From CAYUYV01 sp964522525 (GTDB lineage: Bacteria; Pseudomonadota; Alphaproteobacteria; JAJFIK01), in the NCBI GenBank assembly GCA_964522525.1, contig CAZFWG010000015.1, positions 3,351 through 67,350 of the forward strand: a DNA stretch of 64,000 nucleotides, in the 5' to 3' direction. The position numbers and the translations under genes are program-made. Positions 33,801 through 42,607 of the stretch are shown here, piece after piece (positions within the stretch are counted from its first letter, which is position 1; each line of letters opens with the position of its first letter). The notes under the pieces were generated by a model, which did not search any database, was not told the origin of the DNA, and saw only the letters and a program-made list of their open reading frames with translations.

Positions 33801-35848
33801 ACAAGAAGATGGGCATCACCGCCAAGGGGGCCTGGGAAGCCGTCAAGCGCCATTTCCGTGAACTGGGAACGGATATTCAGTCAACGCCCTTTACTGTTGT
33901 CGGTATCGGCGACATGTCCGGCGATGTCTTCGGCAATGGCATGTTGCTGTCGCGTCAGATCCGGCTCGTCGCGGCGTTCGATCACCGGGACATCTTCATC
34001 GACCCCGATCCGGATCCGGAAACATCCTATGGGGAACGCAAGCGGCTTTTCGATCTGCCGCGTTCGAGTTGGGACGACTACGACAAGACCCTCATTTCAA
34101 AGGGTGGGGGTGTCTTCAGCCGGCAGCGGAAATCCGTGCCCATTTCACCGGAAATCCAGGCGGCGCTGGGCATCACGGAGCGGGCCTTGACGCCCACGGA
34201 TCTTATCCGGGCGATCTTACAGGCTTCGGTCGACCTGCTCTGGTTCGGCGGGATCGGCACCTATGTAAAGGCGGAAGGCGAAGCAAATTTCGAAGTCAGC
34301 GACCGGACCAATGACGGCTTGCGGGTCGATGCCGCCACAGTGCGCGCCCGGGTCGTGGGCGAAGGCGCCAATCTCGGTTTCACTCAGAGGGGCCGCATCG
34401 AATACTGCCGTAAGGGCGGGCGGATCAACATGGATTCGGTGGATAATGCGGCCGGTGTTGATTGTTCTGACCACGAAGTGAATATCAAGGTTGCCCTGAA
34501 CGCTGTGGTGGAGGCGGGAAATCTTGACCAGGAAAAGCGGAACCAGCTTCTCGAGGACATGACCGATGATGTGGCGCGTCTCGTCTTGCGCAACAACTAT
34601 GACCAGACCCTGGCGCTGACCGTGGCCGAGGGCTGCAATCTGGAGGATTTCGATTCCCATGGACGCTTGATGCGGGTTCTCGAACAAGAGGCCGGTCTGG
34701 ACCGGGAGGTTGAATTTCTTCCGCAGGAAGAGGCCGTGGATGAGATGAAGGAACAGGGCAAGGGGCTGACCCGTCCGGAGCTTGCCGTTCTCATGGCCTA
34801 CACCAAGACCAATCTGTTCGACACGCTGCTGGCCAGTGATACACCGGATGATCCGTTCCTGGAACGTGATCTGATCGGGTATTTCCCCAAGGTTCTGGGC
34901 GAACGCTTCGCGCCGGCCCTGTGCGGCCATCGGCTGCGCCGGGAAATCATCGCGACCGTGCTGGCCAACGATATCGTCAATAAGGGCGGCCTTACACTGA
35001 TCAACCGGGTCGAGGAGAGTATGGGGCTCGCCACGCCCGTGATTGCCAAGGCCTATGTCATCAGCCGGGAGGTCTTCGGTCTCGCGTCCCTCCAGGACCG
35101 GATCAACAGTCTGGATCTGCAGGTGCCGGCTCAAGTGCAGTTGCGCAGCCACCGTCTGGTGATGAATTTTCTCCGGCGCCAGGTTCCCTGGTTCCTGCGT
35201 TATCGGCCCATGGAGCTACGGATCGGCGAGGCCGTGGAGGCCTATCGCGGTCCGATCCTCCGGCTGTCGAACAGCCTGGAGGCCATGTTGTCACCCTTCG
35301 AGATCGAGCAACTGGAATATCGTCTTGATGCGGATCGGCGTGACGGTGTGGAAGATACGCTCGGACGCTCCCTGGCGCTTCTCGAGCCGCTTTCCTCCGC
35401 GACGGACATCATCGATGTCGCCCGCTATTGGAATTGGACTCCGGAATCAACGGCCGTGGCCTATTTCGCCATCGGCGCCGCGCTTGATCTCGACCGGTTG
35501 CGGTTTGCTGCAAAAAATCTGTCATCGGATGAGCATTGGGAGCGTTTGGCCACCAAGCGCGCCGTCGAGGACCTGTTCCGCCAGCAGCGCTTCCTGACGG
35601 AAGCTGCGATCGGCGAGGCCCTGGAGACAGGTCTGCGGGACGCCGATGGTCAAGCGGCGGTCGATATCTGGCTGCAGCGCAACGAGCGTGAGATCGGACG
35701 GATCAACGCCCTGATCAACGACATGGTTGCGGCGGGTCCGCTGACCGGGGCCAAGCTATCCCTCGCGGGCAGTCAGATCCGTGATTTGATGGCGGCCTTT
35801 TCAGGCAACCGGCGGGGCCTGGGCGAGACTGGCCTTCAAACCATTTAG
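30812..35848 (+). CDS. gdhB: NAD-specific glutamate dehydrogenase, large (~180 kDa) type
   Basis: 1,678 residues from MATEDSGFSE, with GGAAGGGG upstream (an ATG 11 codons earlier is possible). The length and layout match the large L_180-class NAD-GDH. A long N-terminal part with ACT-like repeats (GVCTVMQVITDDMPFIIDSV and HDWRQMLDGL) covers about 1–680. The catalytic GDH core holds VHLRGGPVARGGIRWSDRPEDF, the substrate Lys region VPVGAKGGFVPKNLP at about 890–905 and a Rossmann segment near VGIGDMSGDVFGNGM. A helical C-terminal domain follows. It deaminates glutamate to 2-oxoglutarate with NAD+. It is probably monocistronic; its stop overlaps the convergent hydrolase stop by 4 bp. Confidence 0.95.
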   Translation: MATEDSGFSEIRSGVTQASADQPPGNDLASRTEMLSAQLASQQTSHDFAKFVRILYERADGDDLAAYDTDTLLGIARSIFDLMERRRPTERIVRVFNPDRARDHFNGVCTVMQVITDDMPFIIDSVLGELSALDLPIRRILHPILETRRTTDGQRLHVEGAAMVQPGSPAERLARDQGFTRESVLHVEFDRQADPLMHRQIEREINAVLGEVSVVVHDWRQMLDGLEQAIHDLRTHAPFQSGQLEKGEFEETLGFLKWLLDENFAFLGMRDYEIVGDLEEGELVPRQDTGLGLLRDPNARVLRRRGQLVVMTPEVRDFLRQPVPIIVSKANVRSRVHRRVYMDYIGIKRYGPGGQVIGERRLVGLFTAVAYNRSTREIPLLSRKVALVLEKARLPMNAHDERALINILETFPRDELFQASVEEILDSAIGVLRLQKRPHTKIFVRHDRFDRFVAALVYVLRDKYDTNLRVRIGELLARRFEGQVQSFYPSFGDGPMARVYFIISRNVGEMPDVDLKEIEARIDAFTRDWAEDLRVALTKVNGPVRGRELGARYSNGFSAGYRDHFGCADATNDIDVIERLGAYPEIGLRTYRTKLDSDAGLHLKIYHWDTPIPLSDCMPIFENMGLRVIEEVPYAVEAAQDTGLTEAGEDAGGRTVWLHDFITTHASEVPIDLEATREVFEEAFRAVWFGHAENDGFNRLVVEQAMPWRSVVVLRALARFRKQTGVAFSESYIVTALSSQGAIARLLVDLFLCRFDPDFAGTQEAREGRQLEIEAAIEEALDSVSSLDVDRIIRYFLNLIKSALRTNFFQTENDRAKTYLSIKFSSREITDLPEPRPRFEIFVYSPRLEGVHLRGGPVARGGIRWSDRPEDFRAEILGLVKAQQVKNAVIVPVGAKGGFVPKNLPAAGASRDAIMEEAIACYRLFISGLLDLTDNLGDAGVIPAQRVIAYDGHDPYLVVAADKGTATFSDIANDMAEGLGFWLGDAFASGGRTGYDHKKMGITAKGAWEAVKRHFRELGTDIQSTPFTVVGIGDMSGDVFGNGMLLSRQIRLVAAFDHRDIFIDPDPDPETSYGERKRLFDLPRSSWDDYDKTLISKGGGVFSRQRKSVPISPEIQAALGITERALTPTDLIRAILQASVDLLWFGGIGTYVKAEGEANFEVSDRTNDGLRVDAATVRARVVGEGANLGFTQRGRIEYCRKGGRINMDSVDNAAGVDCSDHEVNIKVALNAVVEAGNLDQEKRNQLLEDMTDDVARLVLRNNYDQTLALTVAEGCNLEDFDSHGRLMRVLEQEAGLDREVEFLPQEEAVDEMKEQGKGLTRPELAVLMAYTKTNLFDTLLASDTPDDPFLERDLIGYFPKVLGERFAPALCGHRLRREIIATVLANDIVNKGGLTLINRVEESMGLATPVIAKAYVISREVFGLASLQDRINSLDLQVPAQVQLRSHRLVMNFLRRQVPWFLRYRPMELRIGEAVEAYRGPILRLSNSLEAMLSPFEIEQLEYRLDADRRDGVEDTLGRSLALLEPLSSATDIIDVARYWNWTPESTAVAYFAIGAALDLDRLRFAAKNLSSDEHWERLATKRAVEDLFRQQRFLTEAAIGEALETGLRDADGQAAVDIWLQRNEREIGRINALINDMVAAGPLTGAKLSLAGSQIRDLMAAFSGNRRGLGETGLQTI

Positions 35849-36750
35849 GCTGGTGCTTCCAGCTCGTCCAAGGGCCAGGGCAGGCCGGTCTTCAGTGCAC
35901 GAAGAAAGAGCCGCGTTTCGTCGATCGCCTGGGCCGTGAGATCCGGCCGGTAGTCGAACTCAAAGCCGGGCTCGAACTTGGTTTGGTCGAAGGCGTGATC
36001 GCCGTCGGGAAAGAGCTCGGCCTTGATGATCATGCCGCTGGCTTCCAGCCATTCCGCCGCCTGTTGGCAGGCCAGGGCCGAAACGACCCGATCTTTCTGG
36101 GGAATGAACATGAGGGTTGCCGGCTGGTGGGTCCAGCCTTCCGCCCCGGTCAGGCTAAACGCCCCGCAATAGGGATAAAACAGGATCGTGCCGATGACGC
36201 CGTCGCGGACCGTTGAGGACGCGGGAGGACGCAGACCCGTCGGTCCTTTCCGCTCCAGATCCATGGCCATCAAATCCATGATGGCCCAGGCGCCGTGCGA
36301 TTGCCCAAATAATACGACGCGCGATGGATCCGCATCGGGAATGTTCTCGATGAGATTGAGCGCGGCCACTACATCGCCGGCGCGTTCCCGGCCCCATAGT
36401 CGGCTGCCGGAACAAATCTCCCGCAAGGCGCGCTGGCGGCTGATGTTGCGGGCGGCAAAACCGTCAACGACGGCGCCGATGAAGCCTTCCTCCGCCGCGA
36501 CTTGGGCCCACGATGTGTGGTGTTCCCGGACCCCGCCACAGCCCGAAAAGATCGCCACGACAGGAAAAGGGCCAGTGCCTTCCGGCCGCATGACGCTGAC
36601 ATGGGGTTCGAGCGCCTCGACCCACGTCGTGACCGAACGCTTGGTGACGATCCATCCTGTGGCATGGCCATGGAGGACAAGGGCGGTGCCCGTCACCATG
36701 AGGGCGATGACCGCCAGGCCCGCAATCATGAACCAGCGAAGGATGCGCAT
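35845..36750 (-). CDS. Membrane-anchored dienelactone-hydrolase-like protein
   Basis: 301 residues. An N-terminal hydrophobic segment (about 5–27) anchors it in, or exports it across, the inner membrane. The alpha/beta-hydrolase core has FSGCGGVREHH at the oxyanion side, the nucleophile elbow LFGQSHGAW and a late catalytic His in FPDGDHAFD, arranged as in the dienelactone hydrolase family. Many such proteins are uncharacterised esterases, so the aromatic-degradation reaction is not implied. It starts 27 bp after purH on the same strand and may be read from that operon. Confidence 0.8.
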   Translation of the reverse strand: MRILRWFMIAGLAVIALMVTGTALVLHGHATGWIVTKRSVTTWVEALEPHVSVMRPEGTGPFPVVAIFSGCGGVREHHTSWAQVAAEEGFIGAVVDGFAARNISRQRALREICSGSRLWGRERAGDVVAALNLIENIPDADPSRVVLFGQSHGAWAIMDLMAMDLERKGPTGLRPPASSTVRDGVIGTILFYPYCGAFSLTGAEGWTHQPATLMFIPQKDRVVSALACQQAAEWLEASGMIIKAELFPDGDHAFDQTKFEPGFEFDYRPDLTAQAIDETRLFLRALKTGLPWPLDELEAPA

Positions 36751-36777
36751 CCCCGTTTTCCCTCCCGTGCCGCGCGG

Positions 36778-38361
36778 TCAGTGGCGGAAATGGCGCAGGC
36801 CCGTGAAGACCATGGCCACGCCCGCCTCGTTTGCCGCCGCGATGACCTCATCGTCCCGCATGGAGCCGCCCGGCTGAATGACCGCCGTCGCACCCGCCTC
36901 GACCGCGGCTAGCATACCATCGGGAAAGGGAAAAAACGCATCGGATGCCACGACGGAGCCCTTGGTGAGCGGTGCCGGAAGACCGGCGGCCTCGGCCGCG
37001 TCCTGGGCCTTGCGCGCCGCGATCCGCGAGGAATCGAGCCGGCTCATCTGGCCGGCGCCGATGCCGACGGTCGCGCCCGCCTTGGCATAGACGATGGCGT
37101 TGGACTTGACGTGTTTGGCGACCCGGAAGGCGAACACCATGTCGATCGCCTCCTGGGCGCTGGGCGTGCGTTCTGTGACCACGTTCCAGTCCTGGGCCGT
37201 GACCCGGCCCGTATCGCGGGACTGGACCAGAAAGCCGCCCGCCAGGGTCTTGATCTGATGTCCGGCCGCAACGGGGTCGGGAAGTCCGCCCGTCAGAAGA
37301 ACGCGCAGGTTCTTTTTGGCGCCCAGAACGGCGAGGGCTTCTTCATCCGCTTCCGGTGCAATGATCACTTCCGTGAAGATGCTGGAGATCGCCTCCGCCG
37401 TCTCCCGGTCAAGGCGCGTGTTGAGCGCAATGATGCCGCCGAAGGCGCTCACCGGATCACACGCCAGGGCCCGTTCATAAGCGACGCGCGCGGAGGATGC
37501 CGTGGCGACGCCGCAAGGATTCGCGTGCTTGATGATGGCCACGGCCGGCCCCTCGGAGGGATCGAACTCCGCCACGAGTTCAAAGGCCGCATCCGTGTCG
37601 TTGAGATTGTTGTAGCTCAGCGCCTTGCCTTGGATCTGGCGTGCCGTGGCGATGCCCGGACGATGCTCCCCCGTCGTGTAGAACGCGGCCGTTTGATGGG
37701 GATTTTCGCCATAGCGCAGGGTCTGGGCCAGGCGTCCGGCCAGGGAGCGATGGGCGGGGGCGGCTTCGCCGATCTGCCCGGCGAACCAGGTGCCAATGGC
37801 ACTGTCATAGCTGGCCGTGCGGGCGAACGCCTTGGCCGCCAGGGCGCGGCGCAGATCCGCCGTCAGCCCCCCGTCCTTTTCAAGGGCGTCAAGGACACGG
37901 TCATAATCATCCGGATCCACCACGACCCCGACATGGGCATGGTTCTTGGCCGCCGAGCGGATCATGGCCGGGCCGCCGATGTCGATATTCTCGATCACGG
38001 TGTCGAAATCACCGCCACCCGCCACCGTTTCCTCGAACGGATAGAGGTTCACGACCAGAAGATCGATGCCGCCGATCCCATGGGTTTCCATGGCCGTTTG
38101 GTGGTCGGGCTTGTCGCGCACCGCCAGCAGGCCCCCGTGGATCATCGGGTGCAGGGTCTTGACCCGGCCGTCCATAATTTACGGAAAACCCGTCACGTCC
38201 GACCCCACGCGCACCGCGAGCCCGGCCTAGGCCAGGGTCCGTGCCGACCCGCCGGTCGAGACCAACTCGACGCCGGCGGCGCTCAGTCTCTGGCAAAGCT
38301 CGACCAGGCCCGTCTTGTCCGACACGGACAAAAGAGCCCGTTTGATCCGTATGGTGGACAT
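36778..38361 (-). pseudogene. purH: purH (AICAR formyltransferase/IMP cyclohydrolase) with two in-frame nonsense codons
   Basis: The natural start (ATG at 38361, GAGGAG upstream) gives MSTIRIKRALLSVSDKTGLV, the normal PurH N-terminus. The frame then hits TAG at codon 45 (38227–38229) and TAA at codon 61 (38179–38181). Relatives have Glu at both places (LAEAGL and GFPEIMDGR), so each stop is one G-to-T change. Between them VRVGSDVTG replaces the usual VxEVSDxTG. From MDGRVKTLHP onward the protein is intact, with the AICAR transformylase part (IKHANPCG, ALACDPVSAFGGI and a terminal GLRHFRH), and total length (~527 codons) is normal. The cyclohydrolase part would be lost or translated only from the internal ATG. 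This is either real decay, a sequencing error or recoding. It ends the rpe–heparinase–purH run. Confidence 0.8.
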
Positions 38362-38439
38362 TGCTGTCTCTCCTCGTCTCGCGTGATGGCACCGACTGGC
38401 CTTGGCGGCGGTTCATAGGCTGCGCTCAAGAAGCCCTTG

Positions 38440-40419
38440 TCAATGGACCCGTTCCGGCCGCCTCGCCGTGAGGGCGCGGTGCCGTTTTTTGGAGGACCGG
38501 ACCGCCGAAAGGGGCGGCTCGGTCCTTTGGGGGCGGTGTGGGGGGTCGACTGCCGGGCGTTGTATCTGCTTGGCGAGAAAGGAGGGCGCCAGCGCGTCAT
38601 GGGGATGGATCACGTCCGGATCGGGCCGCGCCCAGACCGGGGTCGGGTCGTGGATCGGCGGCATCTCATCCTCCAAGTCCTCCGTTATCGGATGGACCAG
38701 CGGGTCGTCACCTTGGACCACCCATCGAATGACCGTGGTGTGTCCCTCGACCCGGGCATGAACGACCATCTGGCGGGAAACGCGCAGCCGGTCCTGTTCA
38801 TCGAAATAGGGGCTTTCCTCGAGCGCCAGGGCGCCACCCGCTGCCCTGAAGCGCCAGCCGCGACCGCTGGGCAGGGCCAAATGGATCGACTTGCCGTCCG
38901 CCGACAGATGGGGGTCCACGTCGGGATGGAGATGAAAGCGCACCGCAAAGGACAGGCCCTTTCGGCGAAAGCGTCGGGGCATGTCCTGAATGCGCGCGAG
39001 CATGTCTTCGCCCCGGAGATCGGTGCCCCCTTCGGAAACATAGATCCGTCGCCGGTGGATCAGACCGAAACGCCGCCCATAACCGTCATGGGAGGCTTCC
39101 AGCAGGGTGCCCGGCTCCCGATCGCTGCGCTCCGTCGGGACGTCGCTCGGCCCGATGATCACGCGGCCGTCGCCCCATTTTCCGCTCGCGTCGAGCGCCA
39201 GGAAGGAGCAGCTCGACGTATCGCCGACCGTCACCGTCGAATGGGCCGCCGTCGCCCGCAACACATGGCGCCATCCTGGCCCATGGCGGTCCGTGGCGCC
39301 GCAATTGACGATGATCCGTTCGGGGCCGGCGCTCATTTCAAAGGACAGACATCCGGCATGGGCCTCGACGGCGGGGTTGCCGATATTGGGCGTGCCGGTG
39401 TCCATGATCACGACCACATCGCCGCGCTTGATGCGCTGATAGCCGGATTGGACCGCCCGCCACAAGGGCTGGCCTTCGCCTTCGTTCATGGCCAGGGCCG
39501 CGTCCATTTCGCGGCGAACGAGCCGGTGGCCGCCATTGAAGGCCGCCGGGCATCCGTCGCCATGGCGGAAGAAGCGCACCATCGGCCCCATGCGGTCGAG
39601 CGCGCGCTGCAGGGCTTCCGGCCGGTCCGTGTGGAAATGATCAAGCGCGCGGGTCAGGGTCATGAGGTCCAGGAAAAGGCGCGCGAGCACGGCCGGATTG
39701 CGGCTGATATGGCCACCATCGGGCAGGATCTGTTGGTCCAGGGCATCAAGCGTGAGGGCGAGACCACTTTCCAGGCGCCGTCGGCCATGGGGCAGGCACA
39801 AACCGGTCAAAGCCAGACCCATGGCCCCGACGAGTTTCGGTTCACCGTCCGCTGCAAGGGATACCGCCTGGTGGAGATGGTGGGACTGGCGGGCGATCGA
39901 CCGAAAAAACGCCGAACGCCAGATCAGGTCAGATCCTTTAAGAACCATGCGGTGATGGCACAGCCAGGACGACAGACGCCGGGCAATAACCTGGGGCGCC
40001 CAGGCGACCGGATCCCAGTCATTGCATTCATAAATCCAGGAACTGATCAGCCAGCGGGCATGTTCACCGGCCAGGTCCGGGCCCAGGGTGGAGAGATGGC
40101 GCATCCAGGTGAAACCGTTCAGGCATTCGCGCCAGCGGGCATTGCCCGGGGCGGCATGCCAGGGCGCCACTCCGGGTGGCACCCGAACAAGGCCGCCGCT
40201 GTCGAGGGCATAGGTGCCGCCATGGAGATCTTCGGCGGTGCGGGTGTCGATGGGGCGGGGGTCGGACGGTGCGTAGAGCACTCGGTCGGGTATTGGACCG
40301 GTCCACCCGGTCACATCGCTCGTGGCCAGAAGGGTCCGTGCCCCCAAATGCGCACCGGCCCTTGTTGCTCTTGTTCCTGCAATGGTCGCCCAACCCTGCG
40401 CCCAGGCTGCAATCGTCAT
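38440..40419 (-). CDS. Heparinase II/III-family protein
   Basis: 659 residues. The start MTIAAWAQGWATIAG is set by GGAGGAGCC just upstream; longer readings enter rpe. A helical toroid-like N-terminal part (about 60–330) is followed by a beta-sandwich part with the heparinase II/III signature region (about 350–560): GDVVVIMDTG, NPAVEAHAGCLSFEMSAG and RIIVNCGAT. Proteins of this kind, always near purH and rpe in alphaproteobacteria, are thought to act on acidic or envelope polysaccharide, but the substrate is unproven. The C-terminal ~50 residues are basic and proline-rich with no domain. It lies 22 bp after rpe and 78 bp before purH, so the three probably form one operon. Confidence 0.85.
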   Translation of the reverse strand: MTIAAWAQGWATIAGTRATRAGAHLGARTLLATSDVTGWTGPIPDRVLYAPSDPRPIDTRTAEDLHGGTYALDSGGLVRVPPGVAPWHAAPGNARWRECLNGFTWMRHLSTLGPDLAGEHARWLISSWIYECNDWDPVAWAPQVIARRLSSWLCHHRMVLKGSDLIWRSAFFRSIARQSHHLHQAVSLAADGEPKLVGAMGLALTGLCLPHGRRRLESGLALTLDALDQQILPDGGHISRNPAVLARLFLDLMTLTRALDHFHTDRPEALQRALDRMGPMVRFFRHGDGCPAAFNGGHRLVRREMDAALAMNEGEGQPLWRAVQSGYQRIKRGDVVVIMDTGTPNIGNPAVEAHAGCLSFEMSAGPERIIVNCGATDRHGPGWRHVLRATAAHSTVTVGDTSSCSFLALDASGKWGDGRVIIGPSDVPTERSDREPGTLLEASHDGYGRRFGLIHRRRIYVSEGGTDLRGEDMLARIQDMPRRFRRKGLSFAVRFHLHPDVDPHLSADGKSIHLALPSGRGWRFRAAGGALALEESPYFDEQDRLRVSRQMVVHARVEGHTTVIRWVVQGDDPLVHPITEDLEDEMPPIHDPTPVWARPDPDVIHPHDALAPSFLAKQIQRPAVDPPHRPQRTEPPLSAVRSSKKRHRALTARRPERVH

Positions 40420-40441
40420 CGGCTCCTCCGACGCCGCGGGA

Positions 40442-41107
40442 TCACGCCGTCCCGCGAAGCCGTTTGATGTTGTCCGCGTAAGCGCCGGCGCCGCCCTTGA
40501 AGGTGGCCGTGCCAGCGACCAGAACGCGGGCGCCCGCCTCGATGGCGCGCGGGGCCGTCTCGAAATTGATGCCGCCATCGACTTCCAGGGCGATCGGCCG
40601 ACCGGTCTGGTCAATCCGTTCCCGCAAGGAGCGGATCTTGTCGAGTTGGCCGTCGATGAAGGCTTGGCCGCCGAAACCGGGATTGACGCTCATGACCAGG
40701 ATCAGATCGAGATCGGGCAGCACATAGTCGATGGCCTCGATCGGCGTTGCCGGATTGAGGGCGACGCCCGCTTTCGCACCGGCCGCCTTGATACGTTGAA
40801 TGGTGCGATGGAGATGGGCGCCCGCTTCCGGATGGACGGTGATGATGTTGGCGCCGGCTTCGATGAAGGCGTCGATATAGGGATCGACCGGCGCGATCAT
40901 CAGATGGACGTCGAAGGGGACATCTGTGTGCGGACGCAACGCCTTCACCACACCCGGTCCGATGGTGAGGTTGGGCACGAAATGACCGTCCATCACATCG
41001 ATATGAATATAGTCCGCGCCCGCCTGCGCTACGGCCGTAACTTCTTCTCCGAGCCTTGCGAAGTCCGCAGAGAGAATCGAAGGGGCAATTTGTACATCAC
41101 TAGACAT
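40442..41107 (-). CDS. rpe: Ribulose-phosphate 3-epimerase
   Basis: 221 residues, the standard length. The TIM-barrel motifs are complete: IAPSILSADFARLGEE, the metal-binding DYIHIDVMDGHFVPN, FDVHLMI, VMSVNPGFGGQAF with its phosphate loop, and ALEVDGGIN. The enzyme interconverts ribulose-5-phosphate and xylulose-5-phosphate in the cytosolic pentose phosphate pathway, using a divalent metal. A 197-bp spacer with a small inverted repeat (CCCACA/TGTGGG at 41168–41185) separates it from rsmB, so it may have its own promoter. Confidence 0.97.
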   Translation of the reverse strand: MSSDVQIAPSILSADFARLGEEVTAVAQAGADYIHIDVMDGHFVPNLTIGPGVVKALRPHTDVPFDVHLMIAPVDPYIDAFIEAGANIITVHPEAGAHLHRTIQRIKAAGAKAGVALNPATPIEAIDYVLPDLDLILVMSVNPGFGGQAFIDGQLDKIRSLRERIDQTGRPIALEVDGGINFETAPRAIEAGARVLVAGTATFKGGAGAYADNIKRLRGTA

Positions 41108-41304
41108 GGCTGAGGCTTACCACTCTGTCCCATAATAGAGCAAGATATACTGTCCGATTTTGAGCCACCCACATCATGTTGTGGGCGTTCCGGGCGGTAT
41201 TGTCGAAGAATTCGGATCGAAATCGGTCCGTTCAAGAAGCTTCCGGTGGGGTAATCAACCCAGAGCTGTCGATTCGGTTCTTCTTTGGGGAGGCCCGCAC
41301 CCTT

Positions 41305-42600
41305 CTAGAGCCTGGTGATTCGCGCGGCATAGAAGCCGTCGAGGCCGCCCAGATCCGACCACAAACAGGGCAGCGTGCGCAGGTCCCCTTCCGGGGTGAC
41401 CGCTTCCGCAAAATCGTTGATTTCACTCGGATCCACGGGCATCCGACGGGCGGCCGGTTGGTCCGCCAGGAGGTGCTCCACCCGCTCCGGGCCCTCTTCC
41501 GGTTGGAGGGAACATGTGCAATAGATCAGTGTGCCGCCTGTCTTGAGGTGGCGGAACGCGGTGTCGAGCAGGCGGTCCTGCGCCGCCGCCAGGGCCGTCA
41601 CATCCTGGGGATGCTTGAGATGGGCAATGTCCGGATGGCGCCGGATGGTGCCCGTCGCACTGCACGGGGCATCGAGGAGAATGGCCTCGGCCGGCTGTTC
41701 CGGCGCCCATTGCGTGGCATCCATCTCGATAAGCTCCGCCTGCAGATGGAGACGGTCAAGGTTCTCGTGGACCCGCGCCAGCCGGTTCCTGGAGCGGTCC
41801 ATGGCAAAGACATGGGCGCCGAGACTGGCGAGCTGCGCGGTCTTGCCGCCAGGGGCCGCGCAGAGATCATAGATCGTCTGCCCTGAAATTTTCCGGAACA
41901 GCCGGATCGGCAGGGCGGCGGCGGCGTCCTGAACCCACCAGGCCCCCTCATCGAACCCCTCAAGGGTTCGTACATCCGCAAGCCCCCGCCTTAAGGTGCC
42001 TGTGGGCAGGACCCTCGCCTCCAGCCTCCCGGACCAGTCCTCCGGGTTTGCCCGGACCCACAGATCCAGGGACGGTTCCTCAAGATGATGCGCGGCGATC
42101 GCCCGCGCGGTGTCCTCGCCATAGGCGGCCGCCCAGCTGTCCCAAAGCCAGTCGGGCGTGTTCAAGCGTGGGGCATCCTGACCTTGGGCGATCTCCTGGC
42201 CCCGTTCCGCCACCTTGCGCAAAACCGCATTGACGAGGCCCCGATAGCGCTGATCGGGCACGAGCGCCACGGTTTCACCCACGCCAGCATGGGGCGCCAC
42301 GTCCAGGAACACGAGCTGGGCCGCGCCGATGCGCAACAGGTCATTGACCTTTGCCGCATTGGCCGGAAGCGGACGGTCCAGAAATGTTTCCAGAATGGCG
42401 TCGATCTGGCCAAGCCGTCTCAGACTTGTGGCAATCAAGGCGCGCGCAAAGCCCCGGTCACGGGGGGCCAGCGTTCCGAGACCACGGTTGTGCAAGGCAT
42501 CCGCCCAGACATCGTCAAGGGGGCGGTGTTTGCGCAAGACCTGTCCTAGACAGAAAAGAGCGGCGCTTCGGGCGTCGCCTTGGGGGCTCTTTGTGGTCAT
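41305..42600 (-). CDS. rsmB: 16S rRNA m5C967 methyltransferase
   Basis: 431 residues from MTTKSPQGDARSAALF, 7 bp after the htpX stop, so translation is likely coupled. The N-terminal NusB-like RNA-binding domain covers about 10–135. The methyltransferase domain has the SAM motif LCAAPGGKT, DATQW, the motif IV Cys in LLDAPCSATGT and the catalytic Cys in YCTCSLQPEE, with LDGFYAARI at the end. It methylates cytosine 967 of 16S rRNA. The order htpX–rsmB beside DUF1674 is common in alphaproteobacteria. Confidence 0.94.
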   Translation of the reverse strand: MTTKSPQGDARSAALFCLGQVLRKHRPLDDVWADALHNRGLGTLAPRDRGFARALIATSLRRLGQIDAILETFLDRPLPANAAKVNDLLRIGAAQLVFLDVAPHAGVGETVALVPDQRYRGLVNAVLRKVAERGQEIAQGQDAPRLNTPDWLWDSWAAAYGEDTARAIAAHHLEEPSLDLWVRANPEDWSGRLEARVLPTGTLRRGLADVRTLEGFDEGAWWVQDAAAALPIRLFRKISGQTIYDLCAAPGGKTAQLASLGAHVFAMDRSRNRLARVHENLDRLHLQAELIEMDATQWAPEQPAEAILLDAPCSATGTIRRHPDIAHLKHPQDVTALAAAQDRLLDTAFRHLKTGGTLIYCTCSLQPEEGPERVEHLLADQPAARRMPVDPSEINDFAEAVTPEGDLRTLPCLWSDLGGLDGFYAARITRL

Positions 42601-42607
42601 GCCTCGG

